DNA of 64,000 nt from Pseudomonas paraeruginosa PA7 (GCF_000017205.1 NC_009656.1:2980001-3044000), one strand, 5' to 3'; shown: positions 39,885 through 48,211, counted from the stretch's first letter. Notes: a model not told the origin generated them from the sequence alone. Numbers and translations: made by a program.

Positions 39885-41294
39885 ATGCCGCGTGAAATCC
39901 GTCTCAATGCCTTCGAAATGAACTGTGTCGGCCACCAGTCGCCCGGCCTCTGGGCGCATCCGCGCGACCGCTCCTCGCAGTACAAGGACCTGGAGTACTG
40001 GACCGACCTGGCGCGGTTGCTCGAACGCGGCCGTTTCGACGGTCTGTTCATCGCCGACGTGCTGGGCATCTACGATGTGCTCGACGGCAATGGCGACGCG
40101 GCGATCCGCCAGGCCGCCCAGGTACCGGTGAACGACCCGCTGGCGCTGATCACGCCGATGGCCGCGGTGACTCGCCACCTGGGCTTCGGCCTGACCGCCT
40201 CGCTGTCCTTCGAGCATCCCTATCCCTTCGCCCGCCGACTCTCGACCCTGGACCACCTGACCAAGGGCCGGATCGGCTGGAACGTAGTGACCTCCTACCT
40301 GGAAAGCGGCGCGCGCAACCTCGGCCAGCAGGCCCAGCTCGACCACGACCGCCGCTACGACTATGCCGACGAATACCTACAGGTGCTCTACAAGCTCTTC
40401 GAAGGCAGTTGGGAGGACGGCGCGGTGCTCCGCGACCGTCGCCGAAGGATCTTCAGCGACCCGGGCAAGATTCACGAGATCCGTCATGTCGGCGAGCACT
40501 TCCAGGTACCCGGCATCCATCTCTGCGAACCGTCGCCGCAGCGCACGCCGGTGCTCTACCAGGCCGGCGCGTCGAGTCGTGGCAAGCGCTTCGCCGCCGA
40601 GCACGCCGAGTGCGTGTTCGTCGCCGCGCCATCGAAGACCGTGCTCAAGCAGGCGGTCGCCGACATCCGCCAGCGCGTCGCCGAGGCCGGCCGCGATCCG
40701 CGCAAGGTACTGGTGTTCAACCTGCAGACGGTGGTACTGGGCGAGACCGACGCCAAGGCCAGGGCCAAGTTCGACGAATACCGCGCCTTCGTCAGCTACG
40801 AAGGGGCCCTGGCGCTGATCTCCGGCTGGACCGGGATCGACTTCGGCCAGTATCGGCCGGACCAGGTGCTGCGGCATATCCATACCAATGCGATCCAATC
40901 GGCGGTGGAAGCGTTTTCCAGCGCCGATCCGACGCGCACCTGGACGGTCCGCGAGCTGGCCGACTGGGTCGGTATCGGCGGCTTCGGCCCGCTGTTCGTC
41001 GGCAGCCCGGCGACCGTCGCCGACCTGTTGCAGGAGTGGGTGGAGGACACCGACGTGGATGGCTTCAACCTGGCCTATGCGCTGGCTCACGAAACCTTCA
41101 GCGACGTGGTCGAATTGCTGGTGCCGGAGTTGCAGAAGCGCGGGGTGTACAAGACCGAATACGCGCCGGGAACCCTGCGCGAGAAGTTGTTCGGCGACGG
41201 CCCGCGTCTGCCGGACTCCCATCCGGCGGCCGGCTATCGCGACCTGCGGGCGCTCTGGGGAAAGGAGGCCGGGCGCAACGCGCTGCCGGCCTGA
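39885..41294 (+). CDS. NtaA/SnaA/DszA-family FMNH2 monooxygenase
   Basis: A 469-residue LLM monooxygenase, close paralogue of the protein at 19144-20532. Shared features are NAFEMNCVGHQSPGLWAHPRDRS near residues 7-29, RFDGLFIADVLGIYDVLDG and LDHLTKGRIGWNVVTSYLESGARNLG. It would oxidise an organosulfur substrate using FMNH2 from another locus. ATG with AAGGAG upstream, sigma-54 promoter and activator dyad. Single gene, convergent with the SfnB-like gene at 41354. Confidence 0.87.
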   Translation: MPREIRLNAFEMNCVGHQSPGLWAHPRDRSSQYKDLEYWTDLARLLERGRFDGLFIADVLGIYDVLDGNGDAAIRQAAQVPVNDPLALITPMAAVTRHLGFGLTASLSFEHPYPFARRLSTLDHLTKGRIGWNVVTSYLESGARNLGQQAQLDHDRRYDYADEYLQVLYKLFEGSWEDGAVLRDRRRRIFSDPGKIHEIRHVGEHFQVPGIHLCEPSPQRTPVLYQAGASSRGKRFAAEHAECVFVAAPSKTVLKQAVADIRQRVAEAGRDPRKVLVFNLQTVVLGETDAKARAKFDEYRAFVSYEGALALISGWTGIDFGQYRPDQVLRHIHTNAIQSAVEAFSSADPTRTWTVRELADWVGIGGFGPLFVGSPATVADLLQEWVEDTDVDGFNLAYALAHETFSDVVELLVPELQKRGVYKTEYAPGTLREKLFGDGPRLPDSHPAAGYRDLRALWGKEAGRNALPA

Positions 41295-41305
41295 CCTGGA
41301 CGGAC

Positions 41306-41334
41306 GGCGGATGACGCCGGTGGCGATATCCGCC
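41306..41334. terminator. Stem-loop between convergent monooxygenase genes
   Basis: GGCGGAT (41306-41312) pairs with ATCCGCC (41328-41334) around a 15-base loop, in the 59-bp gap between two convergent genes. The stem resembles half a REP element and no T-run follows, so termination is only suggested. Confidence 0.35.
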
Positions 41335-41353
41335 CCAGGGCCCGGGACGGCTC

Positions 41354-42589
41354 CTAGAGCCAGGCGTGCCGCGGGGGCTTCACCCCATTCAACTGGTAGT
41401 TGCCGATGGCATGGTATTTCCAGCGCACCGGGTCATGCAGGGTGTGGGTGCGGGCGTTGCGCCAGTGGCGGTCAAGATTGAGTTCCTCCAGGGTCGAGCG
41501 CGTGCCGGCCAGTTCGAACAGCCGGTTGGCGGCGAGCAGGGCGGCTTCGGTGGTGAGCACCTTGGCCTCGGCCACCGCGATCGAGGCGGCGGCCACGCTC
41601 TCCTCGTCGGGGGCGGCGAGCGCCGCTTCGATGGCGTCGGCCGCCAGGTCGAGCACGGCTTCCGCGGCGCGCACGCGGATGCGCAGGTCGCCGACCTGCT
41701 GGATGGTGTAGGGGTCTTCCCAGGCATGCTGCTGGTTGGCGTCTATCCATGGCCGCGCGTGGCGGCGCACCTGCTGCACGGTCTCGGCGAGGATGCCACG
41801 GGCGATGCCGGCGTCGATGGCGGCCTGGATGAACTGCGATACGGCGCCGGCGGCGGTGGGGCGGTCGAAGGCGCGGTGCACCGGGATGACGTGCTCGGCC
41901 GGCACCCGCACGTTGTCCAGGATGACGGTGCCGCTGGCGGTGGTGCGCTGGCCGAAGCCGGACCAGTCGTCGATCACCGTCAGCCCCGGCGCGTCGCGCG
42001 GGATGAACGCCAGGTGCGCGCGCTGCTCGGCGTCGAGGCCGACGGCCGGTACCCAGTGGGCGAGCAGGGCGCCGCTCGAATAGAACTTGCGGCCGTCGAT
42101 GCGGAACCCGTCGCCATCCGCCAGCACTCGTGTCTGGAATTCGGCGACGGTACGGCTGTGGCGTTCGGAGAAGGCGTTGCCGAAGCGCACGCCGTCTAGC
42201 ACCAGGCCGTAGAAGAAGCGTTTCTGCTCCTCGCTGCCGTCCAGGCGCAAATGGTCGAGCACCGCCAGGTGGTTCTGCGGCAACTGCGCCAGGGACGGGT
42301 CTACCGCGGCGATGGTCTTCAGTACTTCGGCCAGGGTCCGGTAGTCGACCTCGGCGCCGCCGTAGGCGCGCGGTACGCTGATGCCCCATAGGCCGCTCTG
42401 CGAGAAGGCTTCCAGTTCGGCCACCGGCAGCCGGCGCTGGCGGTCGCGCAGCGAGGCTTCCTCGGCGAACAGCCCGGCCAGTTCGCGGGCGACGCGGATC
42501 GCCTCGGCGTCGTCGGCGATGCGCCGGGCCGGGGTCCGTGGCAGCGGTTGCCGATAGGGATCGGCGGCGTTCTTTTCCAGTGCGCTCAT
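41354..42589 (-). CDS. SfnB-family sulfur-acquisition oxidoreductase (copy 3)
   Basis: A 411-residue acyl-CoA-dehydrogenase-fold protein with the same hallmarks as the pair at 20550-23013: SVPRAYGGAEVDYRTLAEVLKTIAAVD, DDWSGFGQRTTASGTVILDNVRV and HWRNARTHTLHDPVRWKYHAIGNYQLNG. Second gene of a two-gene leftward operon, 30 bp after the DszC-like gene. AAGGAG ribosome binding site. Confidence 0.85.
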   Translation of the reverse strand: MSALEKNAADPYRQPLPRTPARRIADDAEAIRVARELAGLFAEEASLRDRQRRLPVAELEAFSQSGLWGISVPRAYGGAEVDYRTLAEVLKTIAAVDPSLAQLPQNHLAVLDHLRLDGSEEQKRFFYGLVLDGVRFGNAFSERHSRTVAEFQTRVLADGDGFRIDGRKFYSSGALLAHWVPAVGLDAEQRAHLAFIPRDAPGLTVIDDWSGFGQRTTASGTVILDNVRVPAEHVIPVHRAFDRPTAAGAVSQFIQAAIDAGIARGILAETVQQVRRHARPWIDANQQHAWEDPYTIQQVGDLRIRVRAAEAVLDLAADAIEAALAAPDEESVAAASIAVAEAKVLTTEAALLAANRLFELAGTRSTLEELNLDRHWRNARTHTLHDPVRWKYHAIGNYQLNGVKPPRHAWL

Positions 42590-42619
42590 GGCAACTCCTT
42601 GCGATGGGATGGGCGAGGT

Positions 42620-43879
42620 TCAGCGGGACGCCGTGGCCGGACCGCTGCCGATCTGCCAGACGTAGGGCGGCTCGCTGCCGTTGATCTCCCAGTCGCCGAC
42701 GATCCGTTGCTTGTAGATCAGGGGATTGTGCGAGGCGGCGGTGCGCGCATTGCGCCAGTGGCGGTCGAGCTGCTTGCCGCGGCCGACGGCGGAAGCGCCG
42801 CTGGCGTCGAACAGCTCGCTGGTGGCCTGCAACACCAGTTCGGCGACGATCGCCTGGGCCTTGGCCGATTCGATCTCGGCGGCGATATTGGCCTCCTTCT
42901 CCGCCTGCGGGTCGCCTACGAAGCGCGCCAGGTAGGCGCGCTGGGCCGCTTCGGCGGCGCGCAGGGTGGCCGCCTCGGCGGCGTAGACGCGCGCGGCGAT
43001 GCGCCCGACCACCTGCTGCACCTGCGGATCCCGGCTGGCTCGCGGGGCATTGCCGTGGCTGTAGATGCGGGTTCGCCCGCGCACCTCGGCGGCGACGTCG
43101 CGTAAGGCGGCGCGGCCGGTACCGGCCAGTACCGCGAGCAGGACCAACTGGTAGAACGCAGTCTGGTACTTGAAGCGGCTGGCGAAGTCGATGAGGTTCT
43201 CTTCCTCCACCTCGGCGTCCTCGAACAGCGACGTACCGCTGCCGGTGGTGCGCTGGCCGAAGCCGTCCCAGTCGTCGCTCTGGCGCACGCCGGGCTGGTC
43301 GGTGCGGATCGCCGCGATCACGTCGGCGCCGGTGTCGTCGCGCTGGGCATACAGATCGATCCAGTCGGAGAAGAGGCTGCCGGTGCTGTAGTACTTGCTG
43401 CCGTTCACCACCCAGCGACCGTCGTCCTTGCGCGAGACGCGGGTGAGCACTTCGCCCAGCCGTACCGAACCGACCTCGGTCCAGGCGCAGCCGACCAGGT
43501 CGCCCTCGACGAAGCGCCGCAGCCAACGGTCGCGGCCAGGGCCGGGCTCGGCATTGAGACGGTCCTCGACGAAGGCGAAGTGGCCGCGCAGGGCCTGGGT
43601 GATGTTGGAGTCGGCCTCGGCCAGTTCGATCAGCAACCGAACCAACTGCGGCAGCGAGGCGCCGGCGCCGCCGTGCTCGCGCGGCACGCGCACGGCGCCG
43701 AAGCCGGCCTGCTTGAGCCAGGCGATCGCCTCGTGGGGCAGTTCGCGTTGCCGTTCGCGCTCGACGGCGTCTTCGGCGATGCGCGCGAAGATCGGTCGGA
43801 AACGCTGGACGAGCAGTTCGTAGTCGGCGCCTTCGGAGAGACTGGCGGCGGTGGCTTCGGGATGGACGCGGGCGTTCAT
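42620..43879 (-). CDS. DszC/SfnC-like FMNH2 monooxygenase
   Basis: A 419-residue acyl-CoA-dehydrogenase-fold protein closer to DszC/SfnC than to SfnB: RVPREHGGAGASLPQLVRLLIELAEADSNI, DDWDGFGQRTTGSGTSLFEDAEV and RHWRNARTAASHNPLIYKQRIVGDWEING. DszC-type enzymes oxidise thioethers to sulfoxides and sulfones. First gene of the operon with the SfnB-like copy 3; a sigma-54 element and two degenerate activator dyads lie upstream. Confidence 0.85.
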   Translation of the reverse strand: MNARVHPEATAASLSEGADYELLVQRFRPIFARIAEDAVERERQRELPHEAIAWLKQAGFGAVRVPREHGGAGASLPQLVRLLIELAEADSNITQALRGHFAFVEDRLNAEPGPGRDRWLRRFVEGDLVGCAWTEVGSVRLGEVLTRVSRKDDGRWVVNGSKYYSTGSLFSDWIDLYAQRDDTGADVIAAIRTDQPGVRQSDDWDGFGQRTTGSGTSLFEDAEVEEENLIDFASRFKYQTAFYQLVLLAVLAGTGRAALRDVAAEVRGRTRIYSHGNAPRASRDPQVQQVVGRIAARVYAAEAATLRAAEAAQRAYLARFVGDPQAEKEANIAAEIESAKAQAIVAELVLQATSELFDASGASAVGRGKQLDRHWRNARTAASHNPLIYKQRIVGDWEINGSEPPYVWQIGSGPATASR

Positions 43880-43938
43880 GCGGACTCCTGGTAGGCAGCG
43901 GGGCCGTCCGGTCGACGGCTACCCTGGAGTCCGGGCCG

Positions 43939-43956
43939 TTGCACAGCCTGTGCCGA
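43939..43956 (-). promoter_or_regulatory. Sigma-54 promoter of the DszC/SfnB-like operon
   Basis: On the minus strand the sequence reads TCGGCACAGGCTGTGCAA, with GG (43954-43953) and GC (43942-43941) exactly ten bases apart. It is about 60 bp upstream of the start at 43879. Confidence 0.7.
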
Positions 43957-43998
43957 CCCGTGCAGGCCACTGGTTGCGCGGGTTCGCGCGAGCAGGAG

Positions 43999-44046
43999 GT
44001 GTTGCCGGGGCGGCAGCCTGTTGCGCGGCTGCTGCCTGGCGGACAG
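43999..44046. promoter_or_regulatory. Two degenerate activator dyads upstream of the DszC-like operon
   Basis: GTGTTGCCGGGGCGGCAG at 43999-44016 and CTGCTGCCTGGCGGACAG at 44029-44046 keep the 18-base geometry of the msuE sites with mismatched right arms. Their starts are 30 bp apart (31 at msuE). They begin about 45 bp upstream of the -24 element. The match is weaker than at 9666 or 23297. Confidence 0.5.
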
Positions 44047-44059
44047 TAGCGGGCGGCGG

Positions 44060-44090
44060 CCTGTCCCCCTCCCGGTGGGAGAGGGACAGG
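44060..44090 (-). terminator. Strong stem-loop downstream of gapN
   Basis: CCTGTCCC pairs with GGGACAGG and an inner CTCCC pairs with GGGAG around a tight loop, forming a G+C-rich hairpin just after the gapN stop. No T-run follows on the minus strand, so it may be a transcript-end stabiliser rather than a classical terminator. Confidence 0.5.
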
Positions 44091-44094
44091 CGCC

Positions 44095-45720
44095 TCAGAA
44101 GATGTAGTCGGTGGTGAGGAAGTTCGACGCGCGGTTGCGGATGATTTCGCTGACCAGGGTCTTGTTCGCCTCGGTGTCGCGGGTCGCCACCAGGGTGCGG
44201 ATGGAGAACACCCGCAGCGCGTCATGGACCGACAGGGTGCCTTCCGCCGAATTCTTCCGGCCGTTGAACGGGTAGCTGTCCGGGCCGCGCTGGCACTGGG
44301 CGTTGAGGTTGATCCTGCCGACCTGGTTGGCGAAGGCGTCGACCAGCCGGCCGATCTGCGCCGGGTCGTTGCCGAACAGGCTCAACTGCTGACCGTAGTC
44401 GGAGCGCAGGACGTAGTCGATCACCTCGTCCAGCTCGCGATAGGGCACCACCGGCACCAGCGGACCGAACTGCTCCTCGTGGTAGAGGCGCATGTCCGGG
44501 TTCACCGGACTCAGCAGGGCGGGGTAGAAGAAACTCTGCCGATGCTCGCCGCCGCCCGCGTTGACCACCCGCGCGCCCTTGGCCAGGGCGTCGTTCAGCA
44601 GGCCCTGGAGGTAATCGACCTTGCCCGGCTCCGGCAGCGGCGTCAGCGCCACTCCGGGTTCCCAGGGCATGCCCGGCTTGAGGCTGGCCAGGCGCGCGCT
44701 GAACTTGTCGAGGAACGGTTGCAGCACGCTTTCGTGGACGAACAGGATCTTCAGCGCGGTGCAGCGCTGGCCGTTGAAGGACAGCGCGCCGGTGACCGCC
44801 TCGTTCACCGCGTTGTCCAGGTCGACCTGCGGCAGGACGATACCCGGGTTCTTCGCGTCCAGGCCGAGGGCGGCGCGCAGGCGGTGCGGGCGGGGGTGCA
44901 GCTTCTTCAGGTCGCTGGCGCCGGAATGGGTGCCGATGAAGGCGAACACGTCGACCTTGCCGCTGGCCATCAGCGCCGACACGGTTTCCCTGCCGCGCCC
45001 GTAGATGACGTTGATCACTCCTGGCGGGAAGCTGTCACGGAAGGCTTCCAGCAACGGGCGGATCAGCAGCACGCCGAACTTGGCCGGCTTGAACACCACG
45101 GTATTGCCCATGATCAGCGCCGGGATCAGGGTGGTGAAGGTTTCGTTCAGCGGGTAGTTGTACGGCCCCATGCACAGCGCCACGCCCAGCGGCACCCGGC
45201 GGATCTGGCCGAGGGTGCCCTGTTCCAGTTCGAAACGGCTGGAGCGGCGGTCGAGTTCCTTCAGCGCCTCGATGGTGTCGACGATGTAGTCGCAGGTGCG
45301 GTCGAACTCCTTCTCGGAGTCCTTGAGGTTCTTGCCGATTTCCCACATCAGCAGCTTGACCACCGCCTCGCGCTGCTCGCGCATCCGCACCAGGAAGCGT
45401 TCGACGTGCTGGATGCGTTCGGCCACCCGCAGGTTCGGCCACAGGCCCTGGCCGTGGTCGTAGGCCCGCACCGCGGCGTCGAGGGCGGCGAGCGCGGCGT
45501 CGGCGTCGAGCAGCGGGGTGCTGCCGAGGATCACCTGGCGCTCGCCGTCGGCCTCGGCGAGGAATACCGGGCTGCGTACCGGCGCCAGCGGGCCGTCCCA
45601 ATGTCGCAGTTGGCCGTCGACCAGGTAGTCGCGCTGCTCGATGGGGGCGTCGGGGCGGTACTGTTCGGGAATGGCGTCGAGGCTGGGAAACAGCGAATCG
45701 AGGTGGAGCGGGGCGGTCAT
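44095..45720 (-). CDS. gapN: NADP-dependent glyceraldehyde-3-phosphate dehydrogenase, non-phosphorylating (GapN-type)
   Basis: A 541-residue aldehyde dehydrogenase superfamily protein, longer than typical (~480-500), matching the large GapN-like group. It has GPYNYPLNETFTTLIPALIMGNTVVFKPAKFG and the catalytic Cys in FNGQRCTALK. At the usual catalytic Glu position (ELGGKNP) it reads GLDAKNP, so the general base is absent or elsewhere. I recall the same in other GapN-like proteins of this group, but cannot verify. It would oxidise GAP to 3-phosphoglycerate making NADPH, consistent with the adjacent gluconate (Entner-Doudoroff) genes. ATG at 45718-45720. Confidence 0.8.
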   Translation of the reverse strand: MTAPLHLDSLFPSLDAIPEQYRPDAPIEQRDYLVDGQLRHWDGPLAPVRSPVFLAEADGERQVILGSTPLLDADAALAALDAAVRAYDHGQGLWPNLRVAERIQHVERFLVRMREQREAVVKLLMWEIGKNLKDSEKEFDRTCDYIVDTIEALKELDRRSSRFELEQGTLGQIRRVPLGVALCMGPYNYPLNETFTTLIPALIMGNTVVFKPAKFGVLLIRPLLEAFRDSFPPGVINVIYGRGRETVSALMASGKVDVFAFIGTHSGASDLKKLHPRPHRLRAALGLDAKNPGIVLPQVDLDNAVNEAVTGALSFNGQRCTALKILFVHESVLQPFLDKFSARLASLKPGMPWEPGVALTPLPEPGKVDYLQGLLNDALAKGARVVNAGGGEHRQSFFYPALLSPVNPDMRLYHEEQFGPLVPVVPYRELDEVIDYVLRSDYGQQLSLFGNDPAQIGRLVDAFANQVGRINLNAQCQRGPDSYPFNGRKNSAEGTLSVHDALRVFSIRTLVATRDTEANKTLVSEIIRNRASNFLTTDYIF

Positions 45721-45784
45721 GGCGGGTCCTCGAATGATGTGGATGAAAGGCGTGGGACTGTTGTAGCGCGGTCCGGGGCGAAGG

Positions 45785-45796
45785 TAAATCGTTTCA
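45785..45796. promoter_or_regulatory. Possible LacI-family half-palindrome upstream of gapN
   Basis: TAAATCGTTTCA (minus strand TGAAACGATTTA) shares one full TGAAACG arm with the perfect palindrome at 57154. It lies 65-76 bp upstream of the gapN start. A single imperfect site, hence low confidence. Confidence 0.3.
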
Positions 45797-45830
45797 GCAG
45801 GAAAACCGTCGCGCCCTTGCCGGAAGTCAG

Positions 45831-45867
45831 CCTTTGCTCCCGCTTCGTGGGGAGGCGGGAGCAAAGG
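45831..45867 (-). terminator. Hairpin at the end of the gluconate operon
   Basis: CCTTTGCTCCCGC (45831-45843) and GCGGGAGCAAAGG (45855-45867) are exact 13-bp inverted copies around an 11-base loop. It follows the stop of the 47-residue gene on the minus strand and precedes the gapN promoter. No T-run, but the stem is very stable. Confidence 0.6.
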
Positions 45868-45884
45868 CATGGCGCCGGCTGGCT

Positions 45885-46028
45885 TCAGGCGTCGGCGGTA
45901 GGCTCTTCGCGGGGCTGCGCCGGCGGTGGCTCAAGCAGTTCCTGCTGCTCGGCATAGCGCTGGCGGATATCGAAGTCGCGCGGCCAGCGCGAGGTTTCGT
46001 GGTCGGGGCGTTGCATTGGTTCGGTCAT
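45885..46028 (-). CDS. Small unknown protein, last gene of the gluconate operon
   Basis: A 47-residue open frame (MTEPMQRPDHETSRWPRDFDI...PTADA). It starts 25 bp after the gluconate permease stop with GGAG eight bases upstream of the ATG, and ends just before a strong hairpin. It is hydrophilic, rich in Pro, Glu and Arg, with a YAEQQELLEPPPAQP segment, and no membrane segment. No family is recognised. Position, ribosome binding site and terminator placement support it as real. Confidence 0.6.
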   Translation of the reverse strand: MTEPMQRPDHETSRWPRDFDIRQRYAEQQELLEPPPAQPREEPTADA

Positions 46029-46053
46029 GGCTGGACTCCGGTCGGGCTGGTGC

Positions 46054-47406
46054 TCAGAGCACCAGCGACAGCAACAGGATGAAGACCAGGCCGACCACCG
46101 AGAGGATGGTTTCCATCGCGGTCCAGGTCTTGAAGGTCTCGCTGACGCTCATGTTGAAGTACTGCTTGACCAGCCAGAATCCGGCGTCGTTGACATGGGA
46201 AAGGATCAGCGAGCCGGCGCCGGTGGCGAGCACCAGCAACTCGCGGTTGACCCCGGGGATCAGGTCGATCACCGGCACCACGATGCCGGCCCCGGTGATG
46301 GTGGCGACGGTGGCCGAGCCGGTGGCGATGCGGATCACCGCGGCCACCAGCCAGGCCAGCAGGATCGGCGAGATCTGCGCGTTCACCGCGAGATGGCCGA
46401 TGACATCGCCGACCCCGCTGGCCACCAGCATCTGCTTGAAGCCGCCGCCGGCGCCGATGATCATCACGATGGCGGCGGTCGGTGCCAGGCTCTGGTCGAG
46501 CAGCCTGAGGATCTTCTTCGAGTCGAAGCCGCGGGCGTAGCCGAAGGTATAGAGCGCCACCAGCAGGGCCAGGAGGAGGGCGCTGATCGGGTGGCCGATC
46601 ATATCCATCCAGGCGCGGAACGCGTGGCCGTCGGCGAAGGCGACGTCGGCGAAGGTCTTCAGCAGCATCAGGAACACCGGCAGCAGCACGGTCGCCAGGG
46701 TCACGCCGAAGCTGGGCAGGTCCTGGGTCTCCGGCTCGTGGGCGATCTGCTCGACCAGTTCCGCCGATGGCGTGCCGGGGATATAGCGCGAGACCAGCGA
46801 ACCGAACAGCGGGCCGGCGATGGCGGCGGTGGGCAGGGCGACGATCAGACCGTAGAGGATGGTCTTGCCGATGTCGGCGCCGAACACGCCGATCGCCAGC
46901 AGCGGGCCGGGGTGTGGCGGCACCAGACCGTGCACCGCGGAGAGGCCGGCGAGCAACGGGATGCCGATCTTGATCAGGGACACGCCGCTGCGCCGGGCGA
47001 CGATGAACACCAGCGGGATCAGCAGGATGAAGCCGATCTCGAAGAACAGCGGGATGCCCACCAGGAACGCGGCGAGCATCATCGACCAGTGCACCCGCTC
47101 CTTGCCGAAGGCGCGGATCAGGGTGCGGGCGATCTGGTCGGCGCCGCCGGAATCGGCCATCAGCTTGCCGAGCATGGTGCCCAGGGCGAGGATCACGCCG
47201 ACGAAGCCGAGCACGCCGCCGAAGCCGTCCTGGAAGGATTTGACGATCTTCTCCACCGGCATCCCCGAGGTCAGGCCGAGGAAGCCGGCGGCGATGATCA
47301 GGGCGATGAAGGGATGCACCTTGAAGCGGGTGATCAGCACGATCAGGCCGATGATGGTCACCAGGGCGTCGAGGAGCAGGTAGGCATCGTGTGACATGCC
47401 GAACAT
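46054..47406 (-). CDS. gntP: Gluconate permease (GntP family)
   Basis: A 450-residue membrane protein with about 12-14 helices of the gluconate:H+ symporter family. Signatures include GLSAVHGLVPPHPGPLLAI near residues 153-171, RIATGSATVATITGAGI and GAGSLILSHVNDAGFWLVKQYF near the C-terminus. It imports gluconate made in the periplasm by glucose oxidation. AAGGAG eight bases before the ATG. It has its own GntR operator (47463-47474) in the 90-bp gap from gntK. Confidence 0.92.
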   Translation of the reverse strand: MFGMSHDAYLLLDALVTIIGLIVLITRFKVHPFIALIIAAGFLGLTSGMPVEKIVKSFQDGFGGVLGFVGVILALGTMLGKLMADSGGADQIARTLIRAFGKERVHWSMMLAAFLVGIPLFFEIGFILLIPLVFIVARRSGVSLIKIGIPLLAGLSAVHGLVPPHPGPLLAIGVFGADIGKTILYGLIVALPTAAIAGPLFGSLVSRYIPGTPSAELVEQIAHEPETQDLPSFGVTLATVLLPVFLMLLKTFADVAFADGHAFRAWMDMIGHPISALLLALLVALYTFGYARGFDSKKILRLLDQSLAPTAAIVMIIGAGGGFKQMLVASGVGDVIGHLAVNAQISPILLAWLVAAVIRIATGSATVATITGAGIVVPVIDLIPGVNRELLVLATGAGSLILSHVNDAGFWLVKQYFNMSVSETFKTWTAMETILSVVGLVFILLLSLVL

Positions 47407-47462
47407 GGAGGGCTCTCCTTTTGTCGTTGTTCTACCGGAGTTGCTGTTTTGAAGCGCTTTGG

Positions 47463-47474
47463 GATAGCGCTATC
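47463..47474. promoter_or_regulatory. GntR operator upstream of the gluconate permease
   Basis: The perfect palindrome GATAGCGCTATC. Read leftward, with ACAAAGA before TAGCGCT, it fits what I recall as the published P. aeruginosa GntR site (AC-N-AAG-N-TAGCGCT). It lies about 57 bp upstream of the permease start. Confidence 0.75.
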
Positions 47475-47496
47475 TTTGTCGGACAAGCGAAAGACT

Positions 47497-48018
47497 TCAG
47501 GCGGCGGCGTGCTCCAGCCACCAGGCATGGGCGGCCTGCGCCAGGCGTTCCACCGGCAGGGTGGCGTCCAGGCGCAGGGTCAGGGGTTCGTCGAGCGGTG
47601 GCTCGAGGGCGGCGAACTGGCTGTCGATCAGGGTCGCCGGCATGAAGTGGCCGGGGCGCTGGGCGACGCGCTCGGCGGCGACTTCCGGGGTCAGTTCCAG
47701 GTAGACGATGCCCAGTCCGGGCACCGCGCGGCGCAACCGGTCGCGGTAGGCGCGCTTGAGGGCGGAGCAAGTCAGTACCGGCAGCTTGCCGGCGGCCACC
47801 GCCTGGCGCAGCTGCTCGGCGAGGGTGTCCAACCAGCCGGCGCGGTCGTCGTCGGTCAGGGGAATGCCGGCGCTCATCTTGCGGATGTTGGCGGCGGGAT
47901 GGAAGCTGTCGCCTTCGATGCCGTGGGCGCCGCTGCGCTGGCAGAGGGCCTGGCTGACGCTGGACTTGCCGCAACCGGCGACACCCATGATGACCAGGGC
48001 TTGGAGGGGTGGATGCAT
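47497..48018 (-). CDS. gntK: Gluconokinase
   Basis: A 173-residue P-loop kinase of the thermoresistant gluconokinase family: Walker A GVAGCGKS at residues 12-19, EGDSFHPAANIRKMSAGIPLTDDDRAGWL near 35-63 and CSALKRAYRDRLR. It converts gluconate to 6-phosphogluconate, feeding the Entner-Doudoroff pathway. ATG chosen at 48016-48018; a longer frame upstream would run through the operator. Divergent from gntR. Confidence 0.93.
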   Translation of the reverse strand: MHPPLQALVIMGVAGCGKSSVSQALCQRSGAHGIEGDSFHPAANIRKMSAGIPLTDDDRAGWLDTLAEQLRQAVAAGKLPVLTCSALKRAYRDRLRRAVPGLGIVYLELTPEVAAERVAQRPGHFMPATLIDSQFAALEPPLDEPLTLRLDATLPVERLAQAAHAWWLEHAAA

Positions 48019-48035
48019 GGAACACCTCAAGCGTG

Positions 48036-48049
48036 AGACAGCGCTGTCT
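48036..48049. promoter_or_regulatory. GntR operator in the gntK promoter
   Basis: AGACAGCGCTGTCT is a perfect 14-bp palindrome 18 bp upstream of the gntK start, where bound repressor would block transcription initiation. It shares the AGCGCT core with the sites at 47463 and 48163. Confidence 0.75.
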
Positions 48050-48162
48050 TTGCGACCTGGAAAAAATCGCGCGAGCCTGGCTCCGCCTTCTTGTCGTTGT
48101 GGTCTGTCGAATCCCGCGCGGGCTGTGGCGGAAGACCGCCTCAGGCGATTGCCCAGGTCGCG

Positions 48163-48176
48163 AGACAGCGCTACCT
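48163..48176. promoter_or_regulatory. GntR operator in the gntR promoter (autoregulation)
   Basis: AGACAGCGCTACCT, nearly palindromic, 36 bp upstream of the gntR start. Read leftward it gives ACTAAGGTAGCGCT, again the recalled GntR consensus. Implies gntR represses itself. Confidence 0.7.
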
Positions 48177-48211
48177 TAGTGCCTGGAATTTTGTTTGGCA
48201 AGCAGGCCACG

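Noticed and set aside
45834..46082. An 82-residue plus-strand frame in the gntP-gapN gap
   Set aside because: Antisense to the better supported 47-residue gene and runs through the terminator hairpin.
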